Notes under the pieces: generated by a model
The model's input: the letters and a program-made list of their open reading frames with translations, nothing else
Databases searched by the model: none
What the model was told of the DNA's origin: nothing
Translations under genes and position numbers: made by a program
In this document: positions 25,227 through 34,484 of the stretch, piece after piece
Layout: each line of letters opens with the position of its first letter
Numbering within the stretch: position 1 is the stretch's first letter
Assembly: GCA_900770655.1 (NCBI GenBank)
Contig: CAAGLA010000014.1
Span: forward strand, 6,787-70,786
Length of the DNA: 64,000 bases
Direction of reading: 5' to 3'
Source of the DNA: Bacteroidaceae bacterium
GTDB taxonomy: Bacteria > Bacteroidota > Bacteroidia > Bacteroidales > Bacteroidaceae

Positions 25227-26300
25227 TTATCGTCTTGTACGGCGCACCGAAACTCTGGCGGCACGGTTACTGCTGCCGCTACTGCTCTCGGAACTGTTGT
25301 TTTCCCTTCTTTCTACTCTGCTGCTTCGTCTTGAACGGCGTGTGCTTCTTCTTTCTTCTCTTTCATCGTCTTCGCCGGTACTTATAGTGTCATTTGCTGC
25401 GTTGATTGAGTCTTGACGCATTTGGGCAACAGTGCGTGTGTTCCACAGGTTTGTGTGGAAATCCTCGAGCTGGCTTTCTATCATTTCCTGCTCTCTTCTA
25501 ATCTCTGTAGAGTCGCTGCAGTATTGCGCTATGGCGAGGTTACGCATATTCACGGTCTTGTATATGTCACCGTCGTAGCATCCCTTCTTGAAGTAGTCGT
25601 CAATTGTCATTGAAGCAACATTGTTGAGGCTGCTTGTCATTACGGTCTGCTGTGTCAGCAGGGGAGCTATGTTGTCGTAATTGAGCCAGAACATAGGGTA
25701 TTTGGTAACTTCGCTCGTGAACTCGCCCGAACGGTGCAGCACCGGGCATATAGCTGTTACACGTTTGCTGTATGTGCCTGTTCTCTGGTCGTAGTAGTGG
25801 CTCTCCTTTATGTAGTAGCTCAGCACCTCGGCGCTTGGAACATCGCTCTTGCCCACAACTATGGCTCCGTCGTTTTCTTCGTAGTATATGCGGTAGTTCG
25901 CAAGCATATTCTTTACATCCACTACATTGTCGTCGGTGAAGAGTTCGTTTCCGTCGAGGTTGTATTTATATGCTGTTATGTTCCCGTTTATTATGTTCTG
26001 GAACAGGAACGTAAAGAGGTTCATACTGTTCCCAATGGGCTCAACGGGGTAGTAGAGAGATGCGTTGCTCTCCTTGCTGAGGTCGAGTTCGCGGTATACG
26101 TCACGTTTCCAGTCTACCTCCTGAGGTGTTACTGTCCCGGGGTATTGTGTTCTGGCTCTCTCGCTGAGTTCTATGTTTGCAACGGTAGCTGTATTGCTGT
26201 TTCTCTCGGCTTCCGCTCTGCGGGCCGGTGGTTGTGCTGTAGCTGTCTGTGCAACAGCTGTCATTGCCACAAGAATGAATAATTTACTTATGTATCGCAT
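25227..26300 (-). CDS. gldN: Type IX secretion/gliding protein GldN (PorN)
   Basis: A periplasmic protein that, with GldK, forms the ring under the outer membrane of the type IX secretion system. It has a signal peptide (MRYISKLFILVAMTAVAQTA). Family features are WKRDVYRELDLSKESNASLY, YYPVEPIGNSMNLFTFLFQN and a basic Ser/Arg-rich tail (ERRSTRRSRRSSRVERRE). The length of 357 residues is typical. It is the last gene of porP-gldK-gldL-gldM-gldN, 57 bases after gldM. The Arg-rich tail is longer than I would expect but not alarming. Confidence 0.93.
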   Translation of the reverse strand: MRYISKLFILVAMTAVAQTATAQPPARRAEAERNSNTATVANIELSERARTQYPGTVTPQEVDWKRDVYRELDLSKESNASLYYPVEPIGNSMNLFTFLFQNIINGNITAYKYNLDGNELFTDDNVVDVKNMLANYRIYYEENDGAIVVGKSDVPSAEVLSYYIKESHYYDQRTGTYSKRVTAICPVLHRSGEFTSEVTKYPMFWLNYDNIAPLLTQQTVMTSSLNNVASMTIDDYFKKGCYDGDIYKTVNMRNLAIAQYCSDSTEIRREQEMIESQLEDFHTNLWNTRTVAQMRQDSINAANDTISTGEDDEREERRSTRRSRRSSRVERRENNSSESSSGSSNRAARVSVRRTRR

Positions 26301-26357
26301 AAGAAACGGTTTTTATTTTTTCTTCAATTTTCAACACTTATAGTGCCTCTTTTCTTT

Positions 26358-27935
26358 TTAGTTTATAATTACCTCGAGGCTGGTGGGTAATTGACGTTCA
26401 ATATTGTCGGGGCCAATAGCCTTTACGTGGGATATGTAGAATCTCTTTCCACGGCCCAAGTTGCGGAACATCTCTTTCTGGCTCTGCGAGAAGGATGCGC
26501 CGTCGGACCTCATAGGTATTGCATTGCCCATATTATCGTAGAATACGGTTTCGAACGAGATTACCCTGAAGTTGATATTCAGCAATCCGTCGTCAATGGC
26601 TGCCACAATGCCGCCTGCACTCATAAGCGCTTGCTTGCTGAGCGATGTGCCGCCACGGTAACGCTGTTTCTGCCCGTTTCCGTCGAGGTACTCAATGAAC
26701 GGTGTAGGGTCGGGCAGCTGGCGCACGCGGAATGTATATTCGCCCATACTTTGGCTCTGTCCATTGTCGTTGCGTGCCGTTACGCTAATCTTCATCTCTT
26801 CTCCAACTCTGCTTGGCACTACAATATACCCGCCGTTGCCGTCGCTTCTTATAGTTCCGCTACCCTGTGAAATGTTTGCCGAAATCTTGTTTGCTGGAAC
26901 ACCGGGTACAGATATGCTGACAGGGTTCTCAAAACCGGCATATAGCACGTTCATCAACGATGCACTTACCGTGGCTGTGGGGTCGACAACTGTGTAGCTC
27001 TGCGAAAAATCGTAACGCGATTGTGCTCCCGAACCGTCGTTCACAAGCATATATCCGTTGAGTGTGTACTCTCCGCTGCGTGTGCAGAGTGTAGAATACT
27101 CGCCGTTGTCGGCAGCCAGCAACTCGTCATTTATATATATCTGCGGGCGTTGTGTCGAGTCAACGGCTGCAAGAATTATCTGTGCTTGGAAGTCGCTGCC
27201 ACGCACAACATTTCTCGACGATGGAATTACAAGAGCCCTGAGCTGGTTTACGCGCACATCGCCCAAGTCGATATTCTTGGCAAGCGTGTGCAGCACCTCA
27301 CCCTCTACATAGCGTACATCGTTCTGTATCTTTGTGAGCAGTGTAATTGCTGCTATAGCGGGCATACTTTCGAAATGGTACTCCTGCCAGTTTTTCAACA
27401 GCGATATATCGCGGTTGGGAACATCGGTGCTGAGGCTTGTCCTTATAACCTCCTGCTGGGCCGAGTCGTTTACCATTGTGAGCATTGTCTCGCGGTACGA
27501 TGTAATTGCATCGAATAGTTCCTGCCCGGCGCCTCTTCCCGGTGCAAGCATCACATAGGTGGCAGCCTCGAGGTCTTCGCGGTTTATGAGGTTCGAAAAA
27601 TCGCCATCGGGGCCGTCGGCCTTTTGGGCTATGCGTACCTTAAGTCTTTCGGCAAGGTTGAAAAGGGTGTCCGATTCGGCTTTTACAATGGTTGCCCTCT
27701 CGAACCACTCGCGTGTCTTTTCGGGGTTCTGGGCCATTGATGCCTCAAGCGTGTTATAAAGTGTCTCGTTCTGTTTACTTGCGTTGCCGGTACTCTTCGA
27801 GAGGCTCTCGTCGACCAGTGTAAAGCCGTTGAGTACGTCGGAAGAGACGTTCAGTGCAAGCATCGCCATAAGAAGAACGTACATTAGGTTAATCATCTTC
27901 TGGCGTGGTGAGACTTTCTGTTTCTTTATCTTCAT
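26358..27935 (-). CDS. gldM: Type IX secretion/gliding motor protein GldM (PorM)
   Basis: The inner-membrane motor partner of GldL. A single transmembrane helix lies near the N terminus (QKMINLMYVLLMAMLALNVS), followed by a long periplasmic part. Family stretches are VSSDVLNGFTLVDESLSKST, VSVPGVPANK and the C-terminal domains of PorM. At 525 residues it is the usual size. It is 12 bases downstream of gldL and upstream of gldN. The PorM periplasmic domains are known to couple motor rotation to the PorKN ring. Confidence 0.93.
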   Translation of the reverse strand: MKIKKQKVSPRQKMINLMYVLLMAMLALNVSSDVLNGFTLVDESLSKSTGNASKQNETLYNTLEASMAQNPEKTREWFERATIVKAESDTLFNLAERLKVRIAQKADGPDGDFSNLINREDLEAATYVMLAPGRGAGQELFDAITSYRETMLTMVNDSAQQEVIRTSLSTDVPNRDISLLKNWQEYHFESMPAIAAITLLTKIQNDVRYVEGEVLHTLAKNIDLGDVRVNQLRALVIPSSRNVVRGSDFQAQIILAAVDSTQRPQIYINDELLAADNGEYSTLCTRSGEYTLNGYMLVNDGSGAQSRYDFSQSYTVVDPTATVSASLMNVLYAGFENPVSISVPGVPANKISANISQGSGTIRSDGNGGYIVVPSRVGEEMKISVTARNDNGQSQSMGEYTFRVRQLPDPTPFIEYLDGNGQKQRYRGGTSLSKQALMSAGGIVAAIDDGLLNINFRVISFETVFYDNMGNAIPMRSDGASFSQSQKEMFRNLGRGKRFYISHVKAIGPDNIERQLPTSLEVIIN

Positions 27936-27947
27936 TGTTTGTTGACG

Positions 27948-28739
27948 TTAGATTTGGGGACGGTTCATATTTGACGTCATTGCCTCAATCATTCGAGCAT
28001 ATATGGTATTGAGCTCTTCAATCTGCTGTGCCATCTTCTTTGTCTGTTCGTTTACTTGGTCAATGGCATTAAGCTGCCCGCCGGCACTGCGCAACTGCAC
28101 TTCGTAGAGAGCGTTTACACCTGTGAGGTTGCGGCTGAGCGTGTCCATTTCCTGCATATTGCGGCCAAGAGCCTCTGTCTGCTGCGAGATGCGCTGTATA
28201 GCTTCGTTTAGCGTGCGTACCTGCTCTATGTACTCTTCTGTTACCTTGTCCATCTCTCCAATATTTTCGGCCGACGGAACAGGAACGTTTGTGGCAGGCA
28301 TTGCTCCACCGCCAATAAATATCGGGCCACTTGCAACAGGTGTTGTTGTTACGTTCTGTTGTTCCCCTATTGAGGGTTGTGCTACGGTATCCATAGGCTG
28401 TGCAGAGCTTGTATCGCCTACATTGCCGGCAACAATGGGGCCTCCTATGATAATAGGTTGCCCGCCTATTGCAGCTCCCATAGCTGCAGCCTCTTCCTGT
28501 TTCTCCTCTTCGGCAACCTCGTATGGGCGCTCAAAAGCTGAAAAGAAGAATACTATAACCTCTGTACCCATACCCACGAAGAGCATTAGGTTGGCTCCTG
28601 CCAAGTGGGTGAGCTTAAAGAGTGTACCCAAGATAACGATGGCGGCACCCCAACTGTAGAGATAGTTCAAGAGGGTCTTTCCTCTTGCAGAGTCCATAAA
28701 TGCCTGTATGCTTCTTATAAAACCTTTAGCCTTTTTCAT
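27948..28739 (-). CDS. gldL: Type IX secretion/gliding motor protein GldL (PorL)
   Basis: The inner-membrane, proton-motive-force-using motor subunit. Two transmembrane helices are visible (YLYSWGAAIVILGTLFKLTH and ANLMLFVGMGTEVIVFFFSA). The conserved Glu in the second helix (GTEVIVFF) is the residue proposed to carry protons. A Pro/Gly-rich linker and a C-terminal coiled coil (LNEAIQRISQQTEALGRNMQ) follow. It starts 32 bases after gldK and reads 12 bases into gldM. 263 residues. Confidence 0.93.
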   Translation of the reverse strand: MKKAKGFIRSIQAFMDSARGKTLLNYLYSWGAAIVILGTLFKLTHLAGANLMLFVGMGTEVIVFFFSAFERPYEVAEEEKQEEAAAMGAAIGGQPIIIGGPIVAGNVGDTSSAQPMDTVAQPSIGEQQNVTTTPVASGPIFIGGGAMPATNVPVPSAENIGEMDKVTEEYIEQVRTLNEAIQRISQQTEALGRNMQEMDTLSRNLTGVNALYEVQLRSAGGQLNAIDQVNEQTKKMAQQIEELNTIYARMIEAMTSNMNRPQI

Positions 28740-28771
28740 ATATGTGCTGTATTATTTCTTCTTTGTTCTTT

Positions 28772-30202
28772 TTATCTTCTGCGGTCGCTGCCTGCGTAGC
28801 TGCGTACACAGCGGAAACCTATGTATGAACGCGACTCGTTCTGGTACTCGTATGAGCGTGTAGCTCCCTGAATGTATCTCACGGGGTCTTTCCAAGAGCC
28901 GCCACGAGTTGTCTTTTTCTTCAAGCTGTACGGGTCCTCTATCGCTGCGCGGTATTGCAGGTCGGGGTTAATGTCGCTCATCTGCAGCACACCGGCTTCG
29001 GTATAAACTGTAGAGGTCCATTCGGCAACATTGCCGGCCATATCGTAGAGTCCGTTGCTGTTTGCCGAAAATATTCCGCAACGCGATGTTATAAGGCTGC
29101 CGTCTCTTGTGTAGTTGCCTTCCCCGGGTTTGTAGTTTGCATAGTAGCAACCTTCGTCGCTCTTTGTCTCGTCCTGCTCCCACGGGAAACGGTTACCCTC
29201 GCGGCCACGGGCCGCGAACTCCCATTCGGCCTCCGAAGGCAGACGGTATCTCTGAATCCATTTAGCCTGAGCGCCCATACCTCTGAGCAGGTACTCTGTG
29301 CGCCAAGCGCAGAATGCATTGGCCTGCTCCCAGCTGACACCTACTACAGGGTAGTTGTCGTAATTCGGGTGGCTGAAGTAGAGCTGCAGGTAAATTTCAT
29401 TGTTGGCATTGGGAAAATCGTTCACCCAGCAGGTTGTGTCGGGGTAAATGTTTACAATGTATGTGTTGAGGAAATCGTATGGGCTCGATAGCTCACGGTT
29501 AATTGTCTCGCGTACAATCATTCCCTCATCATCGATGTATGCCGTATCTTTTGAAATTGTGACAACTTCGTCGTAATTGGTTGGAATATCGGTGTTGCGG
29601 TTGCGCTCCTCGGGGTTGAGACGGTTTCTGCGCAACGCGGCCTGTGTGTAGTCGTAAATTTCGTAACGGTAGTTCATCTGCGAAGCGTCGAGCATCTTTT
29701 CACCGGTGATAGGGTTTGTGATGTAGACGCTCTCAATAGCGCGCAACTCGTCTTCTGTGGGCTTTTTCCACGGAATAGGCTTCTTCCAGTTCAGGTACGG
29801 TGTTATGGGCTCGCCATACTCGTCTTCTGTTATCTTGTATGTCTCGTCGCCACCGTATGCAGGGTCGGCAAGTCGTTCGCGGATAATGGAGTCGCGTACC
29901 CAGAATACAAACTGGCGGTATTTGGCATTTGATACTTCGGTTTCGTCCATCCAGAAGGCATCGACCGAAATGTCTCTTGCAGGTGCGCCGGTGCCCCACA
30001 GAGAGTCGGCCTCTTCGTCTCCTATTCTAATAGAACCGCGCTGTATAAGTACCATACCGTAGGGTGTAGGCTCGCTCACGGCTGTGCCGCTGATGCCTGT
30101 TACCTCTCCACCCTGAGCATTGCTCATTCCGCTGCGTGGGCTGAAACACGAACCCATAGCCATTGACAGCAGGATTACTGACAGAAAAACTATTTTCTTC
30201 AT
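28772..30202 (-). CDS. gldK: Type IX secretion lipoprotein GldK (PorK), FGE-sulfatase fold
   Basis: A lipoprotein of the periplasmic PorK-PorN ring. The signal MKKIVFLSVILLSMAMGSCF has the lipobox MGSC. The rest has the formylglycine-generating-enzyme fold without catalytic function: MDETEVSNAKYRQFVFWVRD, PVVGVSWEQANAFCAWRTEY, LPSEAEWEFAARGREGNRFP, GLYDMAGNVAEWTSTVY and TRGGSWKDP, ending ESRSYIGFRCVRSY. It overlaps porP at 30202 by one base and precedes gldL. 476 residues. Confidence 0.94.
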   Translation of the reverse strand: MKKIVFLSVILLSMAMGSCFSPRSGMSNAQGGEVTGISGTAVSEPTPYGMVLIQRGSIRIGDEEADSLWGTGAPARDISVDAFWMDETEVSNAKYRQFVFWVRDSIIRERLADPAYGGDETYKITEDEYGEPITPYLNWKKPIPWKKPTEDELRAIESVYITNPITGEKMLDASQMNYRYEIYDYTQAALRRNRLNPEERNRNTDIPTNYDEVVTISKDTAYIDDEGMIVRETINRELSSPYDFLNTYIVNIYPDTTCWVNDFPNANNEIYLQLYFSHPNYDNYPVVGVSWEQANAFCAWRTEYLLRGMGAQAKWIQRYRLPSEAEWEFAARGREGNRFPWEQDETKSDEGCYYANYKPGEGNYTRDGSLITSRCGIFSANSNGLYDMAGNVAEWTSTVYTEAGVLQMSDINPDLQYRAAIEDPYSLKKKTTRGGSWKDPVRYIQGATRSYEYQNESRSYIGFRCVRSYAGSDRRR

Positions 30203-31143
30203 TATTGTAATACTCTTATACTATTATGTTTATTTTTCTCTTTTTTGAATATGTCAAGGTTTATCTTGTAACCTATGTAAATGTCGTGACTGCCATTCTT
30301 GGCACCAATCCCCGATGTAAACAATTCGTAACCGTAACTTGCTGTTATATTCATCATCTCCAGCCCCAGAAACAGTGCGACCGATGTCGTGGGGCTGTAT
30401 GTAAAGCCGCCAAAAAACACCTTGTCGTTGTAGTTGTATGTACCTCTTGCGGTTATGTCGGCACGCCAAGCAACAAAATCTGTCATAACCTGCAATGAGG
30501 GCTGTATTGATATTAACGTATTTTTCAGCGGTATATTGCCTCCTGCAGTAAAATTAAGGTTGGGGTCTATTTGAATTTCGTTCTTTTCGCCCATAAGAAT
30601 AAGTGGTGCATTGAGGTGTTTTCCCGCTATTCCTACATAGAAATATCTGTGTTGGTACAGCAGTCCGGCACCTATGTCAAATGTGTTGCCGTTCACATTC
30701 CCGCTGGGGAATGCCGGGTCGTTGCTGTCCCCGCCCAGAATAATATCCTTGCTGTCGAAGCTGCTGTTTACAAGCCCCACCTGTATCCCTGCTGCAAACC
30801 TTCCTTTGAACATCTTAAAGCCGTATGCATAATTAAGGTACAGATGCTGGTTGCTGAACAGTCCTATATCGTCGTTAAGTACACCGAGCCCTAAATTGTG
30901 GTCGCCGCTTACAAACGGTATAGGTGCGTCAATATTTAGCAGCATACTTTTGGGGTTATGCTCAAACCCGGTGAGCTGGTTGCTGTATGCTGCGAATATG
31001 CTCATCTTCTCTTCGGCTCCCGCTCCTGCGGGGTTGTAGAAATTAAGCATCTTCCAATAGTGGGTGAAGTGCACGTCGAACTGCGCGTGCACATTCACAC
31101 ACACGCCTATTGTCAATGCAACAATCAGTAACCACTTTTTCAT
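30202..31143 (-). CDS. porP: Type IX secretion outer-membrane protein PorP/SprF
   Basis: An outer-membrane barrel that starts the type IX operon. The chosen start at 31143 gives a clean signal peptide (MKKWLLIVALTIGVCVNVHA); 11 extra upstream codons lack that form. Family features are FTHYWKMLNFYNPAGAGAEE, YSNQLTGFEHNPKSMLLNID, NLGLGVLNDDIGLFSNQHLY and the ending GSHDIYIGYKINLDIFKKEK. At 313 residues the length is typical. It overlaps gldK by one base. No exact promoter was seen; TAAATTTT at about 31175-31182 is one base off the minus-7 consensus. Confidence 0.92.
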   Translation of the reverse strand: MKKWLLIVALTIGVCVNVHAQFDVHFTHYWKMLNFYNPAGAGAEEKMSIFAAYSNQLTGFEHNPKSMLLNIDAPIPFVSGDHNLGLGVLNDDIGLFSNQHLYLNYAYGFKMFKGRFAAGIQVGLVNSSFDSKDIILGGDSNDPAFPSGNVNGNTFDIGAGLLYQHRYFYVGIAGKHLNAPLILMGEKNEIQIDPNLNFTAGGNIPLKNTLISIQPSLQVMTDFVAWRADITARGTYNYNDKVFFGGFTYSPTTSVALFLGLEMMNITASYGYELFTSGIGAKNGSHDIYIGYKINLDIFKKEKNKHNSIRVLQ

Positions 31144-31294
31144 TAGAACAGCTTGTTTCTTATGCTTTCTTTTCAACGTAAAAATTTATTGAATATTATT
31201 CAAAACGTTGATTTACCCCCATTAATATGCAAATTTCGGTATTTTTTTTCAAAAATCGGCATCGGAAATAATAAACTTAATGGCAATTTGCCAA

Positions 31295-31328
31295 AAAAAG
31301 GGTGTAACTCGCGAGCTACACCCTTTTT
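31295..31328 (-). terminator. Terminator of the PCMD/barrel/Calycin operon
   Basis: AAAAAGGGTGTA pairs with TACACCCTTTTT; the loop contains the small palindrome CTCGCGAG. It lies 17 bases after the stop of the gene at 31345 on the minus strand. Confidence 0.85.
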
Positions 31329-31344
31329 GGTAATTAATTATCGG

Positions 31345-32322
31345 TTATCTTATAACCTGTTTCTTGCCGTTTATAATGTAGATGCCGGGAGTTGTGATGG
31401 CATCGACGCGGCGGCCTGTAATATCGAAGATGATGCGCTCACCACCGTCGGCAACAGCGCCTTCTATACCCATCAGGTCGGCTTGTCCGAATACAACCTT
31501 GATTGTCTGGCCAAGCATCGCCATTTCAATGTCAATGTCGCAGTAGAGCTTGTACTCGGTCATTTTGCCTTCGAGTTTCACCGGGACATTGCCAAGCTGT
31601 GGACCAAGCCAGCTCTTGTCGGCAATATCTCCCTCTGTTATAACTATAGTCTGCTCTGTTGCAAAGTTGTTCACGTTGCCGTTTGCTGTTGCAGAAATGT
31701 TGTGCAGGACAATGTTGCCCACAGCCATTTCGTCGAGCATAAAGTTGTTGAGAGAGAGGGTGTATGTGCCGTCTGCTTTCTCGTCGACATTGATTGTTGT
31801 CTGTTGCGGAGCACTTGAGTTTCCGTTTATAGTTACAGTGAGGGCATCGGTGTAGTTGCGTGTAGCCTTTATATCCTTGCCGAATGTAACGTCAATGACT
31901 TGCCCCATATTTGCTGTCAGGTCTATGCCTATTGTGCAGTAGAGTGAGCCGTCTGTCATCTTTCCCTTGAGGTCTACGGGTACATCGCCAAGCATAGGTC
32001 CCATCCAGTCGCCTACGTTTTCGTCACCGGCTGTAATCTGTATGGTCTGATTTGTTGCGAAACTCTTTATGCCGCCCTCTTCGGTTGCAGCTATGTTGTT
32101 CAGCACAATATTGCCCACCTTGAACATTCCGCCAAGTGTGAACCGGTTGAGTGACAGGTTGTATGTACCGTCGCTGTTCTTCTCTACATAGATTGTTGTC
32201 TCCTGCGGTTCTGTAGCCTCACCGTTTATGGTTACAGTCAGGTCATCGGTGTAGGTCTTTGTCTGTGCAGTTGCAAATAACGCTGTTACAGCAACTGCCA
32301 TTGTGAGTAAAAATTTCTTCAT
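31345..32322 (-). CDS. Secreted protein with two Calycin-like domains and a type IX-like tail
   Basis: The chosen start at 32322 gives a signal peptide (MKKFLLTMAVAVTALFATAQ). Two tandem beta-barrel-type repeats follow: about 22-160 (TDDLTVTINGEATEPQETTI, VGNIVLNNIAAT, GKMTDGSLYCTIGIDL) and about 160-290 (TDALTVTINGNSSAPQQTTI, VGNIVLHNISAT, GKMTEYKLYCDIDIEM). They match the Calycin-like family of Bacteroidota. The end, IIFDITGRRVDAITTPGIYI with NGKKQVIR, resembles a type IX C-terminal sorting tail and is very close to the tail of the 38096 protein. It is last in a three-gene operon, 37 bases after the barrel gene. Ligand is unknown. Confidence 0.82.
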   Translation of the reverse strand: MKKFLLTMAVAVTALFATAQTKTYTDDLTVTINGEATEPQETTIYVEKNSDGTYNLSLNRFTLGGMFKVGNIVLNNIAATEEGGIKSFATNQTIQITAGDENVGDWMGPMLGDVPVDLKGKMTDGSLYCTIGIDLTANMGQVIDVTFGKDIKATRNYTDALTVTINGNSSAPQQTTINVDEKADGTYTLSLNNFMLDEMAVGNIVLHNISATANGNVNNFATEQTIVITEGDIADKSWLGPQLGNVPVKLEGKMTEYKLYCDIDIEMAMLGQTIKVVFGQADLMGIEGAVADGGERIIFDITGRRVDAITTPGIYIINGKKQVIR

Positions 32323-32359
32323 AAGCAATGTTTTTATGTTTGTAATGTAATTCTTTATC

Positions 32360-33142
32360 TTAGAACAAGTATGTGAAACCAAATGTTCCGTAAATAGGGT
32401 ACAGGTCGAATGTCACACTGCCATAGTTGCCGGGGAATATCCCGTTCATTCCCCACTGGAGGTTTGCAAATAGGGCAAGGTGCTTGTATGCCTTGTATTC
32501 CCCGCCGGCCTGAAAACCCCAATGGAAATTGCGTATATCGTTGCTGAAATCATATTCGGCACGTGTAACGTCGGTATATTCGCCTGTCGGGTTCTGGTCG
32601 CGTATATAGCCATCGTATGCTGCTCCGGTGAACTCCCCCTCGAGCAGGTACGAAGCGTATGCTCCTGCCGACACTGTCCAGCGTTCCCCAATAGAATATG
32701 TTGCAAGAACGGGAACTGTGAGGTATGTGTTCTTTACACTTGTCTTTACCTTGCCTGTGAATGCGCCAACCACCTGCCCGCTGCCGTCGGTGTTCCAAGC
32801 CTCCATATGGTAATTCTTTGTCTCGGCTTTGGTGGTCATTCCTTTTGTCTCGAATCTTATACCCCAGCGTATACCCCACGGCGAGTTCTTGAAGTTCTTT
32901 TCTACGGTTCCTTCTATTGCAAAATTAAGCCCGGGATTGTAGCTCTCTATTCCGCGTATCTCGCGTGGCAAGGGCAGTGGGGCGGTCCCGCCAATGTTGT
33001 AACCGGCACTCAGGCGTATATGCCACCCTTTAAGTGCTGCCTTCAGCAGGTTGTTGTCGGTGTCGCTGACATTGTTGCCGGTCTGTGCGTTTGCAGCCTG
33101 TGCAAGAATTATTGCTATAATAGATGCCAATATCTTTTTCAT
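32360..33142 (-). CDS. Outer-membrane beta-barrel protein
   Basis: 260 residues from the start at 33142, which gives the signal MKKILASIIAIILAQAANAQ. Barrel-like alternating strands follow (KGWHIRLSAGYNIGGTAPLP, SPWGIRWGIRFETKGMTTKA, YLTVPVLATYSIGERWTVSA, GAYASYLLEGEF), ending in IYGTFGFTYLF with terminal Phe. It resembles the PorT-like/outer-membrane barrel families. It lies 19 bases after the PCMD lipoprotein gene and 37 bases before the Calycin-like gene, so the three are probably one operon and may act as a surface complex. Confidence 0.82.
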   Translation of the reverse strand: MKKILASIIAIILAQAANAQTGNNVSDTDNNLLKAALKGWHIRLSAGYNIGGTAPLPLPREIRGIESYNPGLNFAIEGTVEKNFKNSPWGIRWGIRFETKGMTTKAETKNYHMEAWNTDGSGQVVGAFTGKVKTSVKNTYLTVPVLATYSIGERWTVSAGAYASYLLEGEFTGAAYDGYIRDQNPTGEYTDVTRAEYDFSNDIRNFHWGFQAGGEYKAYKHLALFANLQWGMNGIFPGNYGSVTFDLYPIYGTFGFTYLF

Positions 33143-33161
33143 AGTTCGGAATTCCTTTAGC

Positions 33162-34283
33162 TTATTTGTTATTCCAGATAATCTCAATTTCGTCTACCAT
33201 AAGCGTGCTGCCTACCGCGCCCTCAAAAAAGGCTCCGTTCTTGCTTGAACTTGCGACAACTGTTATGGCATATTCGCCTCTTTGCAGTTTCTCTTTGTCG
33301 AAAACTTTGCCGTTCACGTTCTGGTATGGAATATCGAAGTAGGTCCACTCTTGCGGCTCTCCCGGGTTCTCCAACTGTGCAACAAGAACTATGCGCTCGC
33401 TTGAAAGAACATTGGAACCGTCGAGCGTTACCACATCGGCCGGGTTAATCTCATAAACCACCGAATATATAGCACAGGTGTCTTTGTAGTTCTCTACAGG
33501 GTTCTTCTCTTTGTCGGTGAAAACCTCGCCTGCAGTGTATTTGTAATATCCTCTCAGCGACACCGGTTCTGTGGGCAGAATGGGCAGGCCGAATCGTGTG
33601 GCTTCGAGAGGAGCTTTCATAGCGCTTTTGCTCTGGAACTCTCCAATGAATATGTTTCCGGCAGCAATGGGCATTCCTGCCATATTTCCGAACGAGCCTG
33701 TGTCGCGTGTCGTAAGCCTCACACAGCATCCCTGCACGCCTGCCGAATCAACTGTTGTGGGGAACTCTTTTTTACCTGTAAATGCAAAGCCGGCATTTCC
33801 ACTGGCCCACCATTTTAGTTCTGTTCCGCCGGCATCTACTTCGTGCCAAATGTGGTATCTTTGAAAAGTGAAGTTCTCGAAACTGAAAGGCTTGCCGGTC
33901 TCAATAACGCTTTGGATAGTGAACGCCACCCTGTATTCCTTGCTCCAAATGCCATCTTCCGATGTGGTGGTGTAGTACATATTTATTCCGCGCTCGCCAT
34001 TCTCTTCGGTGCGCCCTTTTATTATATGCGCTCCCGGGGTCAACTCAAACACCGGCTCTAGCCCTTTGAGGACCCCAATGTCTGTGCCCTCTTTTACATA
34101 TATCCAAACTTCGCTGTTCTTTACAACCGGCTTGCCCGAAAGGAATGAACTGTTGTCCTGCAGCCATTTCTCACTCACGGCTATAATGTCACATTCTGCA
34201 TTCGGAGCCTCTTCTCTAATGCAGGATGAAAGAAAAAATGTTGCCAACAACAATAAACCTATAGTGAATTTCTTTTTTATCAT
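33162..34283 (-). CDS. PCMD-domain (putative carbohydrate metabolism) lipoprotein
   Basis: 373 residues from the start at 34283, giving a lipoprotein signal MIKKKFTIGLLLLATFFLSS with Cys directly after. The last 230 residues form a beta-sandwich like the PCMD family of Bacteroidota lipoproteins: FENFTFQRYHIWHEVD, KWWASGNAGFAF, GCCVRLTTRDTGSFGNMAGM, IFIGEF, LRGYYKYTAGEVF and GAVGSTLMVDEIEIIWN. The N-terminal part is an Ig-like linker. By family it is thought to bind carbohydrate at the surface, though this is not proven. First gene of the operon, with a minus-7 element at 34311-34318. Confidence 0.82.
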   Translation of the reverse strand: MIKKKFTIGLLLLATFFLSSCIREEAPNAECDIIAVSEKWLQDNSSFLSGKPVVKNSEVWIYVKEGTDIGVLKGLEPVFELTPGAHIIKGRTEENGERGINMYYTTTSEDGIWSKEYRVAFTIQSVIETGKPFSFENFTFQRYHIWHEVDAGGTELKWWASGNAGFAFTGKKEFPTTVDSAGVQGCCVRLTTRDTGSFGNMAGMPIAAGNIFIGEFQSKSAMKAPLEATRFGLPILPTEPVSLRGYYKYTAGEVFTDKEKNPVENYKDTCAIYSVVYEINPADVVTLDGSNVLSSERIVLVAQLENPGEPQEWTYFDIPYQNVNGKVFDKEKLQRGEYAITVVASSSKNGAFFEGAVGSTLMVDEIEIIWNNK

Positions 34284-34310
34284 ATCTTGTATAAAATCCC
34301 ATTCAAACAG

Positions 34311-34318
34311 CAAATTTA
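34311..34318 (-). promoter_or_regulatory. Minus-7 element of the PCMD operon
   Basis: TAAATTTG on the minus strand, 28 bases upstream of the chosen ATG, matches TAnnTTTG exactly. No TTTG at the expected upstream distance was found. Confidence 0.55.
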
Positions 34319-34437
34319 GGAAAATATGCAGAATTAGGCCGTAATTGCTTTCTGTTTTTTACTTGTTTTAACATTCTATATCCCGTAGATATTCATTATG
34401 TGCAATAAATTTTCCATTATCGCATCTATATATGCAA

Positions 34438-34465
34438 AGAAGGCTACGCTTGTGCATAGCCTTCT
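34438..34465 (-). terminator. Terminator of the FHA/zinc-ribbon operon
   Basis: AGAAGGCTA pairs with TAGCCTTCT around a 10-base loop, followed on the minus strand by TTGCATATATAG, 20 bases after the stop of the gene at 34485. Confidence 0.75.
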
Positions 34466-34484
34466 GTTGCATATCTTCGGTCAA

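Noticed and set aside
28123..28659. 178-residue plus-strand frame opposite gldL
   Set aside because: Antisense of GldL; no signal, motif or ribosome-binding site supports it.
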